Assembly (NCBI GenBank): GCA_025930755.1
Contig: JAICOJ010000022.1
Span: 1 to 38,164, forward strand
Direction: 5' to 3'
From: Gemmatimonadaceae bacterium
GTDB lineage: Bacteria; Gemmatimonadota; Gemmatimonadetes; Gemmatimonadales; Gemmatimonadaceae
Length of the DNA: 38,164 nt
Part shown: piece after piece, positions 14,957 to 25,068 of the stretch
How the letters are laid out: every line of letters starts with the position of its first letter
Position numbering within the stretch: the stretch's first letter is position 1
Translations under genes and position numbers: made by a program
The notes under the pieces: model-generated
Database searches by the model: none
Told to the model about the DNA's origin: nothing
What the model saw: only the letters and a program-made list of their open reading frames with translations

Positions 14957-15762
14957 GAGTCTGGGTGTTGGGCACGGGGAGTCGGGGGAACGCCGTGTTG
15001 CTGGAGCACCGTGGATCACGTGTGCTCGTCGACGCGGGCTTTCACGCCAAAGCGCTGGAGCAGCGGCTCGCCGCCATCGACGTCTCCTGTGAATCGATCG
15101 AGGCGCTGGTCGTCACGCACGAGCACCACGATCACGTGCGTGGGGCGTGCGCCGCGGCGCGGGCGTGGGGATGGGCCCTGCACGCGTCTTGCGGGACGGT
15201 CCAGGCCTACCCGTCGCTGCGGGATGCGGACGTGCGTACTTTCGACGCCGGGGCCACGCTCCAGTTCTCCAGTATGGAGCTACAATCGGTCTCCATCCCG
15301 CACGACGCCGAGGAGCCGGTCGCCATCATCGCCACCGACGACATCGGCGGCCGCGTGGGGATCGTCTACGATCTCGGGTACGCCAACGCGGCACTGCGCC
15401 GCGCCCTCGGCGATCTGGATGTGCTCGTGCTCGAAGCGAATCACGACGAGGGGATGCTGCGCGCGGGGCCCTACCCTCCCACCGTGCGCGATCGCATCGC
15501 GGGTCGTCGGGGCCATCTGAGCAACCGCGCCGCTGCCGACGTCGCACGCGACGTCGCGCACCCGTCGCTCGCGCACGTGGTGCTGGCGCACCTCAGCGAC
15601 CAGTGCAACGACGCGTCGCTGGCGCGGAGCGCGGTGAGCCGCGGACTCGCCCCCACGCGCTTCACGGGCGCCGTGCATGCGGCGCCGCAGGACGCGGTGG
15701 TCGGCCCCTTCGAGCCCAAGGTGCGAAGGGGGCGGGTCGAGCAGTTGAGATTGGAGCTGTAA
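14953..15762 (+). CDS. MBL-fold hydrolase, YycJ/WalJ type
   Basis: A 269-residue metallo-beta-lactamase-fold protein. The N-terminus has VLGTGSRGNAVLLEHRGSRVLVDAGF, split here as the GSRGN turn and the LVDAG strand. The metal site is THEHHDH, with later EANHDE, HLSNRAAA and VVLAHLSDQCND. The SNRAAA block and overall size match the YycJ/WalJ group, linked in Firmicutes to cell-wall signalling and mismatch repair. The start ATG 14953 overlaps the GlmU-like stop by ATGA. The stop TAA is the first base triplet-pair of a long inverted repeat shared with groEL. Confidence 0.85.
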   Translation: MRVWVLGTGSRGNAVLLEHRGSRVLVDAGFHAKALEQRLAAIDVSCESIEALVVTHEHHDHVRGACAAARAWGWALHASCGTVQAYPSLRDADVRTFDAGATLQFSSMELQSVSIPHDAEEPVAIIATDDIGGRVGIVYDLGYANAALRRALGDLDVLVLEANHDEGMLRAGPYPPTVRDRIAGRRGHLSNRAAADVARDVAHPSLAHVVLAHLSDQCNDASLARSAVSRGLAPTRFTGAVHAAPQDAVVGPFEPKVRRGRVEQLRLEL

Positions 15763-15849
15763 GCAGCTGCGAACCGCAAGGTGTGAACAAAAACCCCCGG
15801 GAATGGATCTCTCGGGGGTTTGAGTTCGCGGCTCGCGGTTCGCAGCTGC

Positions 15850-15852
<3 letters not shown>
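15760..15852. terminator. Nested bidirectional terminator between the MBL gene and groEL
   Basis: An 18 bp perfect outer stem (15760-15777 with 15835-15852) encloses a 9 bp inner stem AAACCCCCG (15791-15799) / CGGGGGTTT (15813-15821). T-rich flanks are present for both directions. The outer arms begin with TAA on each strand and contain part of the MBL stop codon and the complement of the groEL stop codon. One DNA element therefore ends both convergent units. Confidence 0.85.
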
Positions 15853-17585
<1,733 letters not shown>

Positions 17586-17597
17586 GCGGTGCCTCTC

Positions 17598-17900
17598 TCA
17601 GCCAACGATGGCGAGGATGTCGGACTCTCTCAGGATCAGATACGTGTCGCCATCGAGAGTGACCTCGGTGCCGCTGTACTTTCCGTAGAGGATCTTGTCG
17701 CCGACCTTCACTTCCATCGGCACCCGCTTGTCCTTCTCGAAGCGGCCCGGGCCCGCAGCGATGACTTCGCCCTGCTGAGGCTTCTCCTTGGCGGTGTCGG
17801 GGATGTAGAGACCGCCGCGCATCTGCTCCGTCTCTTCGAGCGGCTTGACGACGACGCGGTCCGCCAGTGGGTTGACCTTGACGCTGCTCTTGGTGGCCAT
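17598..17900 (-). CDS. groES: Co-chaperonin GroES (10 kDa)
   Basis: GroES is the heptameric lid of the GroEL chamber. The 100-residue product has the [31 protein letters not shown] start, quoted here as [10 protein letters not shown] and the mobile loop [11 protein letters not shown]. It continues with [28 protein letters not shown] (as [12 protein letters not shown]) and [12 protein letters not shown]. Start ATG 17900 is preceded by GGAGG. It is first in the CIRCE-controlled operon. Confidence 0.99.
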   Translation of the reverse strand: MATKSSVKVNPLADRVVVKPLEETEQMRGGLYIPDTAKEKPQQGEVIAAGPGRFEKDKRVPMEVKVGDKILYGKYSGTEVTLDGDTYLILRESDILAIVG

Positions 17901-17940
17901 GACTTGCGCCCCTCCGGTTCTAGGGTTCAGTGATGGATGA

Positions 17941-17946
17941 ATTATA
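17941..17946 (-). promoter_or_regulatory. Consensus TATAAT between CIRCE and groES
   Basis: A perfect -10 hexamer on the minus strand, directly downstream of CIRCE. No -35 box lies 16-18 bp upstream, because that position falls inside the CIRCE repeat. It could be a second start or a chance AT-rich patch. Confidence 0.3.
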
Positions 17947-17951
17947 GGGGG

Positions 17952-17978
17952 TTAGCACTCGGTTTGCGGGAGTGCTAA
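17952..17978. promoter_or_regulatory. CIRCE operator (HrcA binding site)
   Basis: TTAGCACTC (17952-17960), a 9 bp spacer, and GAGTGCTAA (17970-17978). Both arms and the spacing match the CIRCE consensus exactly. HrcA binds it and represses groESL until heat or protein stress occupies GroEL. hrcA itself is not in this window. Confidence 0.98.
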
Positions 17979-17986
17979 CAACGCCG

Positions 17987-18015
17987 AAGTTATGACCTTC
18001 GACCCCTCACGTCAA
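17987..18015 (-). promoter_or_regulatory. groESL promoter
   Basis: On the minus strand, TTGACG (18015-18010), 17 bp, TAACTT (17992-17987). The predicted start falls at the edge of CIRCE, the usual arrangement for HrcA repression. Confidence 0.7.
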
Positions 18016-18063
18016 GGGTCGGGCACCGACTCGTATGGCGCTCAGTAAATATTTGACAGTCAA

Positions 18064-18906
18064 CTACTTACGGGCACGTCCTTTAGCGTCTTTCCGGCGA
18101 TTTCCAGCCCGGTTTTCTGCCGCTGCGCCGCCCCCCGCATTCACGATCGCGAAGGCCATCCGAAGCCCGTGGAGCGTCAGGTGCGGCTCCACGAGCTCGA
18201 TCTCCGTGCAAAGCGGCGCCAGCACCTCCGCCAGTCCGCCGGTGGCGATCACCTTCGGCTTCGAGCGCGTCGGCCATTCGCGCTTGATGCGCCTCACGAG
18301 ACCGTCGATCGACTCGGCCGCTCCGAGCATGACGCCGGCGCGGATGCACTCTTCCGTCCGCCGCCCAATCGTGCGCGCCGGAGGAACGAGCTCCGTGGCG
18401 GGCAGCTTCGAGGTGCGCCTCACGAGCGTGTCGGCGGAGGTCGTCACACCCGGCGCGATGACCCCGCCGAGAAAGACGCCGCGGGCCGTGATGCAATCGT
18501 AGGTCGTGGCCGTGCCGAGGTCCACGACGATGCAATCGCTCTGGTACATCCGGCTCGCGGCAAGGGTGTTGATGATGCGATCCGCGCCCACCGTCAACGG
18601 CTCCTCGACGTCCAGCGTGATGGGCAGCGTACTCCGCGCATCGATCTGCGTGACCCGTGCCTGGAGCCACCGCTCGCACGCTTCGGCGAGCGGTCCCGTC
18701 ACCCCCGGCACGACGGAGCCGATCGACGCCCCGTCGAGCGAGGCCGGCGCGACCTCGGCGGAGCGCACCAGCTCGGTGAGCAGCACGCCGTACTCGTCCG
18801 CGGTGCGGACGACCCCCGTCGTGATGCGCCAGTGGGCGCGCAGCGCCTCGCCATCGAAGATGCCGATGGTCGTCTCGGTATTGCCGACATCGAACACGAT
18901 GATCAC
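18064..18906 (-). CDS. coaX: Type III pantothenate kinase
   Basis: CoaX phosphorylates pantothenate in the first step of coenzyme A synthesis. The 280-residue protein starts at GTG 18906 and has the ASKHA-fold phosphate loops FDVGNTETTIG, TVGADRIIN and VVDLGTATTYD, with GGVIAPG and the GLAEVLAP region. These define type III enzymes, which are insensitive to CoA feedback. The start overlaps the birA stop (GTGA). A longer frame beginning at 18963 lies inside birA and is rejected. birA-coaX pairing is common. The 3' end is 48 bp from the groESL promoter with no obvious terminator, so read-through into groESL is possible. Confidence 0.95.
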   Translation of the reverse strand: MIIVFDVGNTETTIGIFDGEALRAHWRITTGVVRTADEYGVLLTELVRSAEVAPASLDGASIGSVVPGVTGPLAEACERWLQARVTQIDARSTLPITLDVEEPLTVGADRIINTLAASRMYQSDCIVVDLGTATTYDCITARGVFLGGVIAPGVTTSADTLVRRTSKLPATELVPPARTIGRRTEECIRAGVMLGAAESIDGLVRRIKREWPTRSKPKVIATGGLAEVLAPLCTEIELVEPHLTLHGLRMAFAIVNAGGGAAAENRAGNRRKDAKGRARK

Positions 18907-19652
18907 GGCCCCTCCTCGAGGACGAGCGATCCTGCACGTGCGAGCGCGGTCTTCCCGTCGCACTCGATCATCAGCGATCCATCGGGCGCGAGCCCGCGCA
19001 CGACCCCGCGGGTCGGCGACCGGCAGCGGCGGCCGATGGCGGCATCGCTGGACGCCCAGCGATGCAACTCTTCCTGGGACAGCAGACCGCGCGCGCGCAC
19101 CGCGGCCCGCAGCGCCGGGATGAGCTCGGCCAGCACCTCGATCCGTCGTGTCCCCTCCCGCAACGCTGCCGCGTTCGGCTCGTCAGGCATCCCGACGTTC
19201 ACCCCGACGCCGATCGCCACCCAGTCCACCTGCCGCTCGCGCCAACGGGTCTCGACGAGAATCCCCGCCAGCTTCCGGCCCTCGAGCAGCAGGTCATTCG
19301 GCCACTTGAGCTCCACTCGCCGATCGGTGTAGCGCTGAAGCACGGGAGCGGCCTTGAGCCCGAGACGGATCGAAAGCACGCTCAGCGCGTCGGCATCGTT
19401 AGGCCTCTCCAGCAGCGTCATCCAGATCCCCGCGCCGGACTGGGAGCGCCACGGCTTGCCACTCCGACCTCGACCCGCCGTTTGCGCATCGGCCAGCACG
19501 AGACTTCCCGCCGCGGCGCCGGCGGAGCCAAGGGCGTGCGCCACATCCATCGTGGAGCGCACGGAGCTCATGACCTCGACCCGCGGAAGATCCAGGAGGC
19601 GAGCCAGCGTCGCGCCCGTTTCCGATTCCCATGTTGCCGGGGCGGCGATCAT
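18903..19652 (-). CDS. birA: Biotin--[acetyl-CoA-carboxylase] ligase, without DNA-binding domain
   Basis: It activates biotin to biotinyl-AMP and attaches it to biotin carboxyl carrier protein. The 249-residue protein has the signature AGRGRSGKPWRS loop, GIWMTLL, the catalytic KWPNDLL with KLAGILVE, and GVGVNVG. The C-terminal SH3-like part ends in AGSLVLEEG. The ~60-residue winged-helix repressor domain of E. coli BirA is absent, so this should be a pure ligase. Start ATG 19652 overlaps the uppP stop by ATGA. Confidence 0.94.
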   Translation of the reverse strand: MIAAPATWESETGATLARLLDLPRVEVMSSVRSTMDVAHALGSAGAAAGSLVLADAQTAGRGRSGKPWRSQSGAGIWMTLLERPNDADALSVLSIRLGLKAAPVLQRYTDRRVELKWPNDLLLEGRKLAGILVETRWRERQVDWVAIGVGVNVGMPDEPNAAALREGTRRIEVLAELIPALRAAVRARGLLSQEELHRWASSDAAIGRRCRSPTRGVVRGLAPDGSLMIECDGKTALARAGSLVLEEGP

Positions 19653-20452
19653 GAGCGCATGGCCACGAGAGCGAGGACGGCGAGCCCGAGCGCGATGCGA
19701 TAGGCCGCGAACACGCCAAAGCCGTGACGCGCGACGTACTTGAGAAGCACACTGATCGCCAACCATCCGCTGAGCCCCGAGGCGACGACCCCCGCCACGA
19801 TCGGCGCGCCCAGCCCCCCTTCCGCAATCGCCTTGGGCACCTCGTACGCGGCGGCGGCGGCCGTGATCGGCATGCTCATGAGGAAGGCAAACACCGCCGC
19901 GCTTTCCCGATGAAAGCCCATGGCTCGCCCTGCGGTCATCGTCGATCCCGACCGTGAAACGCCGGGAACGAGCGCCAGAACCTGAGCGAGCCCGAACAGC
20001 AACGCGTGCGTCCAGCGCATCTGGCCGAGCGGCCGCTCGTGCGGAGCAAACCGGTCCACCGCCCACAGGATGACACCCATGATGATCAGCGTCGTCGCGA
20101 TGAGCGCCGGCGTCCGGAAAATCGTTTCGGCGTATTCAGCGAGCAGCAGACCGCCCACGCCTCCGGGAATGGTCGCGATGATGAGGAACAGGACCCGCTT
20201 CTCCTCCTCCGTCTCGATGCGCCGCGTGACCGCAATGTGCCAGGCCGCCCGCGCGAGGGCGACCCACTGCGCTCGGAAGAACCACAGCACCGCCGCGAGC
20301 GTGCCGACGTGAAGCGCGACGTCGAACGCGAGCCCCGGACTGTCCCATCCGAGAATCCACGGCGTGAGCGCCAGATGCGCGGAGCTGCTGATCGGAAGGA
20401 ACTCCGCCAGCCCTTGCAGGACGCCGAGAATGATCGCCTGCCAGACGGTCAC
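19649..20452 (-). CDS. uppP: Undecaprenyl-diphosphatase (BacA type)
   Basis: It dephosphorylates undecaprenyl diphosphate at the membrane to recycle the lipid carrier of peptidoglycan and other polymers. The 267-residue polytopic protein has both signature motifs: QGLAEFLPISSSAHL near the N-terminus and PGVSRSGSTMTAGR in the second half, with about eight hydrophobic helices. BacA overproduction gives bacitracin resistance in E. coli. GTG 20452 is preceded by GGAGAAG. It lies 30 bases after the ubiA-family gene and overlaps birA. Confidence 0.96.
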   Translation of the reverse strand: MTVWQAIILGVLQGLAEFLPISSSAHLALTPWILGWDSPGLAFDVALHVGTLAAVLWFFRAQWVALARAAWHIAVTRRIETEEEKRVLFLIIATIPGGVGGLLLAEYAETIFRTPALIATTLIIMGVILWAVDRFAPHERPLGQMRWTHALLFGLAQVLALVPGVSRSGSTMTAGRAMGFHRESAAVFAFLMSMPITAAAAAYEVPKAIAEGGLGAPIVAGVVASGLSGWLAISVLLKYVARHGFGVFAAYRIALGLAVLALVAMRS

Positions 20453-20482
20453 TGCGCTTCTCCATTCGAGACACGCACGCGA

Positions 20483-21286
20483 TCAGCGCGCGCTGATGAC
20501 GAGCGCCGCGATGGCCACGACCATTGCGGCCTTGAGCAGCGCTGCGGTGCCGACGCGATCGCGATACAGCCGGCGGACGGCGAGGACGGCGAGAAAGATG
20601 GTCGGGACGAGGAGCAGCGCGAAGAGGGGATACGCCCTCGTGAGAAGGGCGACCACCAGCGCGTACGTCGCGACGCCGGCCACGACGGCGGCGCGCGCCG
20701 TCCGTCGGCCGCGGGTGACCGGCAGCGTGCGGCGCGTGGCGGCATCTGCCGGCGCGTCCTCGACGTCCTTCGCCACCTCGCGAGCGAAGTGGAGCGGTGT
20801 CCCAACCGCTACGAGCAACATGCCCTTCGCCAGCTCATCGACGGCAGCGGCGCCGTACAGAAAAGGGAGCGATCCGAGCAGGGCGACCGCCACGTTTCCG
20901 GGGAGGCCACGCGGCTTCAGGCGGGAGCTGTAGACCCACATGATGCCGACCACGCCCACGGTCAGCACGCCTAGCCACCAGCTGGCGACCGCGGCGAGAC
21001 CGACCGCGACCACCGAGCAGACGACGGCGAAGCGCCGAGCTGACTCGGCACTGATCGCTCCCGACGCCAGGGGACGCCGGGGATGTGCGAGCCGATCGAT
21101 ACTCACGTCGGCAATGTCATTGGTCGTGTTCGCGACCGCCGTGAGCGCGAAAGCCGCCAGGATGACCGCACTCACGCGGACCGACACCTGACCCCCGCTC
21201 CACCACGCTCCGGCGAACACGCCCGCCCCCGCGAGCAGCGCATTCCTCCAGCGGACGAGGGTCAGCCACTCGCTAGGCGAGGACAC
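20483..21286 (-). CDS. UbiA-family prenyltransferase
   Basis: An integral-membrane enzyme that transfers a polyprenyl chain from its diphosphate to an acceptor. The first Asp-rich motif is NTTNDIADVSID and the second DVEDAPAD, both expected to bind Mg-diphosphate. About eight hydrophobic helices are visible. The arrangement RLAHPRRPLASGAISAE resembles geranylgeranylglycerol-phosphate and homogentisate-type enzymes more than UbiA proper. The acceptor is not decidable from sequence. The likely start is GTG 21286, overlapping bshA by 14 bases and giving 267 residues. An ATG at 21364 would extend it inside bshA. Confidence 0.85.
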   Translation of the reverse strand: MSSPSEWLTLVRWRNALLAGAGVFAGAWWSGGQVSVRVSAVILAAFALTAVANTTNDIADVSIDRLAHPRRPLASGAISAESARRFAVVCSVVAVGLAAVASWWLGVLTVGVVGIMWVYSSRLKPRGLPGNVAVALLGSLPFLYGAAAVDELAKGMLLVAVGTPLHFAREVAKDVEDAPADAATRRTLPVTRGRRTARAAVVAGVATYALVVALLTRAYPLFALLLVPTIFLAVLAVRRLYRDRVGTAALLKAAMVVAIAALVISAR

Positions 21287-22400
21287 GCGTGTAGAAATCC
21301 TCGTACCGCGTGACCATGTCCTTCTGCGAAAAGCGCGTGCGCGCGTCGGCGGCGGCCGCTTCACTCATTGCCTGCCATTTTTCCGGCGACGAGAGGATGT
21401 CGACCGCCGCGGCGGACATGCCCTCGACATCGCCGACTTCGCGCAGGGCGCCGGTGACACCATCGCGCACCACTTCCGGCAGGCCGCCAGCTCGCGCCCC
21501 GATCACCGGCACGCCGCACGCCAGCGCCTCGAGTGCGCTGAGCCCGAACGATTCGCGCTCGGTCGGCAGGAGAAAGAGATCAGCCCCGGCCAACAGCGGC
21601 GCGATGGCGTCGAGGCGCCCCAGGAACATCGTCTGGTCGGAGACGCCGAGCGCTTCGGCCTCTTTCTCCGCCGTTACGCGATCGGGGCCGTCGCCGACCA
21701 TGACCAGCACACTCGGCATCGCCCGCGCGACGTGGGCGAAGATGCGTACCACATCCCGCACGCGTTTGACGGGCCGGAAGTTCGAGATGTGCATGAGGAC
21801 TTTCCGCCCGGCCTGCACCTGATCGCGAATGGTCGTGGTATACTTCCGGCGGTCGTACACGTCGGGATCGATGAAATTGTGGATGACTTCCACCGCACAT
21901 CCGCTGCACCCGAAGGCGTTGAACGTCTCACGCTTGAGGTATTCCGACACCGCCGTGAGCGCATCGGAGCGCTCGATGGAAAACTTCGTGATCGCATGGA
22001 ACGAAGGATCCTGCCCGACGAGCGTGATGTCGGTGCCGTGCAGCGTCGTCGCGATGCGCACCCCTGAGCCACCGTCTTCCAGCATCTCGCGCGCGATCCA
22101 CGCGCTGGTGGCGTGAGGAATCGCGTAGTGGACGTGTAGAAGGTCGAGCTTGTGCGTGCGCACGACCTCGTGCATGCGCACCGCCAGCGCGAGATCGTAT
22201 GGGGGATACTCGAACAGCGGGTATCGTCCGACGTCGACCTCGTGGAAGAACACCCGAGGAAGAAACGACGGGAGCCGAAAGGGCTGCTGGTAGGTAATGA
22301 AGTGCACGAGGTGGCCGCGCCCGGCGAGCGCGATCCCCAGCTCGGTGGCGACGGCGCCCGATCCCCCGTACGTGGGATAGCAGCTGATTCCGATTCTCAC
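21273..22400 (-). CDS. bshA: N-acetyl-alpha-D-glucosaminyl L-malate synthase
   Basis: BshA joins GlcNAc from UDP-GlcNAc to L-malate, the first step of bacillithiol synthesis. The GT4-family protein has 375 residues. Family marks are the N-terminal GISCYPTYGGSGAVATELG, FHEVDVGRYPLFEYPPYDLA, LHVHYAIPHA, TTLHGTDITLVGQDPS, the nucleotide-binding NFRPVKR and the ERESFGLSALEALACGVPV motif. The PLFEYPP and HGTDITLVG blocks distinguish BshA from other GT4 enzymes. GTG 22400 overlaps the miaA stop (GTGA) and is preferred over ATG 22421. bshB and bshC are not in this window. Confidence 0.9.
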   Translation of the reverse strand: MRIGISCYPTYGGSGAVATELGIALAGRGHLVHFITYQQPFRLPSFLPRVFFHEVDVGRYPLFEYPPYDLALAVRMHEVVRTHKLDLLHVHYAIPHATSAWIAREMLEDGGSGVRIATTLHGTDITLVGQDPSFHAITKFSIERSDALTAVSEYLKRETFNAFGCSGCAVEVIHNFIDPDVYDRRKYTTTIRDQVQAGRKVLMHISNFRPVKRVRDVVRIFAHVARAMPSVLVMVGDGPDRVTAEKEAEALGVSDQTMFLGRLDAIAPLLAGADLFLLPTERESFGLSALEALACGVPVIGARAGGLPEVVRDGVTGALREVGDVEGMSAAAVDILSSPEKWQAMSEAAAADARTRFSQKDMVTRYEDFYTRVLA

Positions 22401-23320
22401 TGCGTCGCCCCCTCCCTCCACCAGTGAATCGCCATGTCGCTCGCGCGGTCGTCTCCGGGATCGATGCGCGTCACGCGCTCGGACGGCAGCTGGTGCCGGA
22501 ACCAGGTGCGCTGCCGCTTCGCGTACTGCCGGGTCTCCACGATGATGCGCGCGAGCATGGCGTCACGCGTCAGAATCCCGCGCACCCGCTCCCTCACGGT
22601 ACGATAGCCAGTCGCGTTCCACGCCGGGGCATCCTCGGGGACGGTCTGCATCAGCTCGCGCACCTCCTCCTCCCAGCCTGCTCGAACCATCGATGTCGCA
22701 CGTTCCTCGATCCGGTGCGCGAGCGCTGCCGGCGATCGGGGGCTCACCACGAGCCAGCGAGCGCGAACCGTCGGGCGTCGTGGGTGCTCGCGATGCCAGG
22801 CGCTGATCGGCCGCCCGGTGAGGACGGCGATCTCGATTGCACGCAGCAGCTGTGTGCGCCCGAGATGCGCACGCGCGGGGTCGAGCTCCTCGCACCACCG
22901 TCGAAGCTCGGGGGTGGTCATGGGGTCGAGCACGCGCGCCAGCGCGGCGCGGCGGTCGGCGTCGAGCGGCGGTTCCTCGAACAGCGGCATGGCGAGCGCA
23001 CGCAGATAGAATCCGGTCCCTCCGACCACGACCGGGGTACGCTGCGCTGCCGTTGCCTCCGCCACCCAGCGTGTCGCGGCCTCCGCCCACGCCGCGGCCG
23101 AATGGCGCTCCGTCGGGTCGGCGATGTCGATCCCGCGATGCGGAACGCGTCGGCGCTCCGCGGCCGTGGGTTTGGCGGTTCCGATGTCGAAGCGGCGATA
23201 AATCTGCCGCGAGTCGGCGCTGATGACGGTCGTCGGCTCGCGCTCGGCGAGCGACAGGGCGAGCGCCGACTTTCCGGCCGCCGTCGGGCCACAGATGATG
23301 CGCAGCTCAGCGTCGGCCAA
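22397..23320 (-). CDS. miaA: tRNA dimethylallyltransferase
   Basis: MiaA adds a dimethylallyl group to A37 of tRNAs reading codons that begin with U. The protein has the P-loop GPTAAGKSALAL, the ISADSRQIYRRFDIGTAKP substrate region (ADSRQIYRR), VVVGGTGFYLRAL, and the C-terminal RQYAKRQRTWFR. The start is uncertain. TTG 23320 gives 307 residues and the usual short lead to the P-loop, with a 14-base overlap with mutL. ATG 23371 gives 324 residues with 65 bases of overlap. Neither has a strong Shine-Dalgarno. mutL-miaA pairing is common in bacteria. Confidence 0.93.
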   Translation of the reverse strand: MADAELRIICGPTAAGKSALALSLAEREPTTVISADSRQIYRRFDIGTAKPTAAERRRVPHRGIDIADPTERHSAAAWAEAATRWVAEATAAQRTPVVVGGTGFYLRALAMPLFEEPPLDADRRAALARVLDPMTTPELRRWCEELDPARAHLGRTQLLRAIEIAVLTGRPISAWHREHPRRPTVRARWLVVSPRSPAALAHRIEERATSMVRAGWEEEVRELMQTVPEDAPAWNATGYRTVRERVRGILTRDAMLARIIVETRQYAKRQRTWFRHQLPSERVTRIDPGDDRASDMAIHWWREGATQ

Positions 23321-25037
23321 ACCGGCGATCGACCTCGTCCCACGGTACGTGGACGATCGTCGCGCGTCCATGCACGTCGTGGGCGGGCAGCGCCGTGGCG
23401 CCTAACGCGCTGAAGAGCGCGCGCATCTCGGCTGCCGACAGCGCGTCCCCGGCCTTGATGGCGGCCTTGCAGGCGACGGTCGCCGCGAGGCGCTCGTGTC
23501 GCGGCGCGGCGCTCGCGAACCGGCTGCCGGCGAGCGCGTCGAGCGTCTCCCGAATGCACCGCTCGGCATCGAAGCGCGGATGCGGCATCGGGACCGCGCG
23601 AATGATCAGGGTATGGCCGCCGAATCCTTCGACCTCGAAGCCGAGCGCCGTGAAGAGGTCCTGGTGCTCCTCGAATGCATCGGCCTCCGCCGGGCCAAGA
23701 TGCAGCGTGAGCGGAAAGAGAAGCCGCTGCGAGGGCGCCTCGCCACGCTCGAGAGTCCCCAGAAAGCGCTCGAACAGCACGCGCTCGTGCGCGGAGTGCT
23801 GGTCGATGAGAACGATGCCGTCATCGCGCTCGAACATGAGATAGGTATCGCGGAGCTGAACGAGCGGTGGAATCGGTGCGTCGTCAGGCAGGCGGGCCGA
23901 GTCCGGAGCCGCCGAACCAGGCGGGGTGTCGAGCAGCGGCCCGAACCCACCGTCGGCGCGACGCAATACCTCGGTGTCGACGACGGTGCCGACCCCGCCA
24001 TTCTGGGTTCCCCCGAACGACCAGGCGCGGGAGCCGAGCGCCGGAGCGCTCTCATGAGTGCCGAGCGCACGACGAATCGCCGCCTCGACGGCGCGCTCCA
24101 GCATCCAGCGATCGCGAAAGCGCACCTCCGCCTTCATCGGATGCACGTTGACGTCGACCAGATCGCCTGGGACGGTCAGCTCGAGCAGCAGCGATGGTCG
24201 GACGCCAGCGGGCAGCGTCGAGCGATAGGCCGCTTCGGCGGCGCGCACGATGCCGTGATCGCGCACCGTCCGCCCGTTCACGCTCAGAAAAATTCGCCGA
24301 GCGGCGGTGCCGGCATCGCCCGGTCGCTCGACGAGCCCCGACACGTGAATCGAGCCGGTCACGTCGTCGACGGCGACGAGGCCGTCGGCGTACGCGCCGC
24401 CCCACAGTGCGGCGACGCGGCCGCGCAGCGAGCTCACCGGGGCCAGCGCGAACGTTTGACGTCCATCATGTGTCGCCGTGAGGCGCACGTCGCGTCGAGC
24501 CAGCGCGATGCTCGTCAGCGCGTCGGCCGTTGCACGCCACTCCGATCGGGGCGATCGCAGGAAGGTCAGGCGCGAGGGGGTGTTGGAGAACACGCGCGTC
24601 ACCGTGACGGTCGTACCGCGCCGCCGGCTACACTCCCCGACGTCGCGCACCTCCCCGTTCTCGGCGCGTAGCAGCGTGCCTGCGCCATCCTGCGCTGCCG
24701 TCTCGATCTCGATGGCCGAGATCGATGCGATGGCGGCCAATGCCTCGCCCCGAAAGCCGAACGTGCCGACGCCGACGAGGTCATCGGTGCGCCGGATCTT
24801 GGAGGTGGCGTGTCGCGCGAGCGCGAGGATGGCATCGTCGCGCGGCATCCCCGTTCCGTCGTCGGCGACGCGGATGCGCGAGCGACCGCCGTCGGTGACG
24901 TCGATCTCGACGGAGCGCGCCCCTGCATCGAGCGCGTTCTCGAGCAGCTCCTTGACGATCGATGCCGGCCGCTCGATGACCTCGCCTGCCGCGATCTGGT
25001 CGACGACGGTGTTGGGCAGGACGGCGATGCGCGGCAT
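23307..25037 (-). CDS. mutL: DNA mismatch repair protein MutL
   Basis: MutL couples mismatch recognition by MutS to strand incision. The 576-residue protein has the GHKL ATPase motifs: ENALDAGA with Glu33 and Asn34, DDGTGM (59-64), and GFRGEAL (94-100). The C-terminal endonuclease signature DQHSAHERVLFE starts at residue 412 and is close to the DQHA(X)2E(X)4E consensus. ACK (522-524) is present. The usual CPHGRP zinc-ligand motif reads DVHGRA (554-559), so its Cys is replaced by Asp. No mutS or mutH is in the window. ATG 25037 gives the expected PRIAVLPNTVVDQIAAGEV start. Confidence 0.95.
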   Translation of the reverse strand: MPRIAVLPNTVVDQIAAGEVIERPASIVKELLENALDAGARSVEIDVTDGGRSRIRVADDGTGMPRDDAILALARHATSKIRRTDDLVGVGTFGFRGEALAAIASISAIEIETAAQDGAGTLLRAENGEVRDVGECSRRRGTTVTVTRVFSNTPSRLTFLRSPRSEWRATADALTSIALARRDVRLTATHDGRQTFALAPVSSLRGRVAALWGGAYADGLVAVDDVTGSIHVSGLVERPGDAGTAARRIFLSVNGRTVRDHGIVRAAEAAYRSTLPAGVRPSLLLELTVPGDLVDVNVHPMKAEVRFRDRWMLERAVEAAIRRALGTHESAPALGSRAWSFGGTQNGGVGTVVDTEVLRRADGGFGPLLDTPPGSAAPDSARLPDDAPIPPLVQLRDTYLMFERDDGIVLIDQHSAHERVLFERFLGTLERGEAPSQRLLFPLTLHLGPAEADAFEEHQDLFTALGFEVEGFGGHTLIIRAVPMPHPRFDAERCIRETLDALAGSRFASAAPRHERLAATVACKAAIKAGDALSAAEMRALFSALGATALPAHDVHGRATIVHVPWDEVDRRFGRR

Positions 25038-25068
25038 GCAGGAAGCTACGCGCGTTTGCCGCAGGTGG

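Noticed and set aside
17941-17946. Perfect TATAAT as the main groESL promoter
   Set aside because: No -35 box is correctly spaced; the TTGACG-N17-TAACTT promoter upstream of CIRCE is better.
18053-18063. Palindrome TTGACAGTCAA next to the coaX stop as an operator
   Set aside because: It is short, lies 3' of coaX and over 30 bp upstream of the groESL -35 box, and has no second copy in the window. A chance match is likely.
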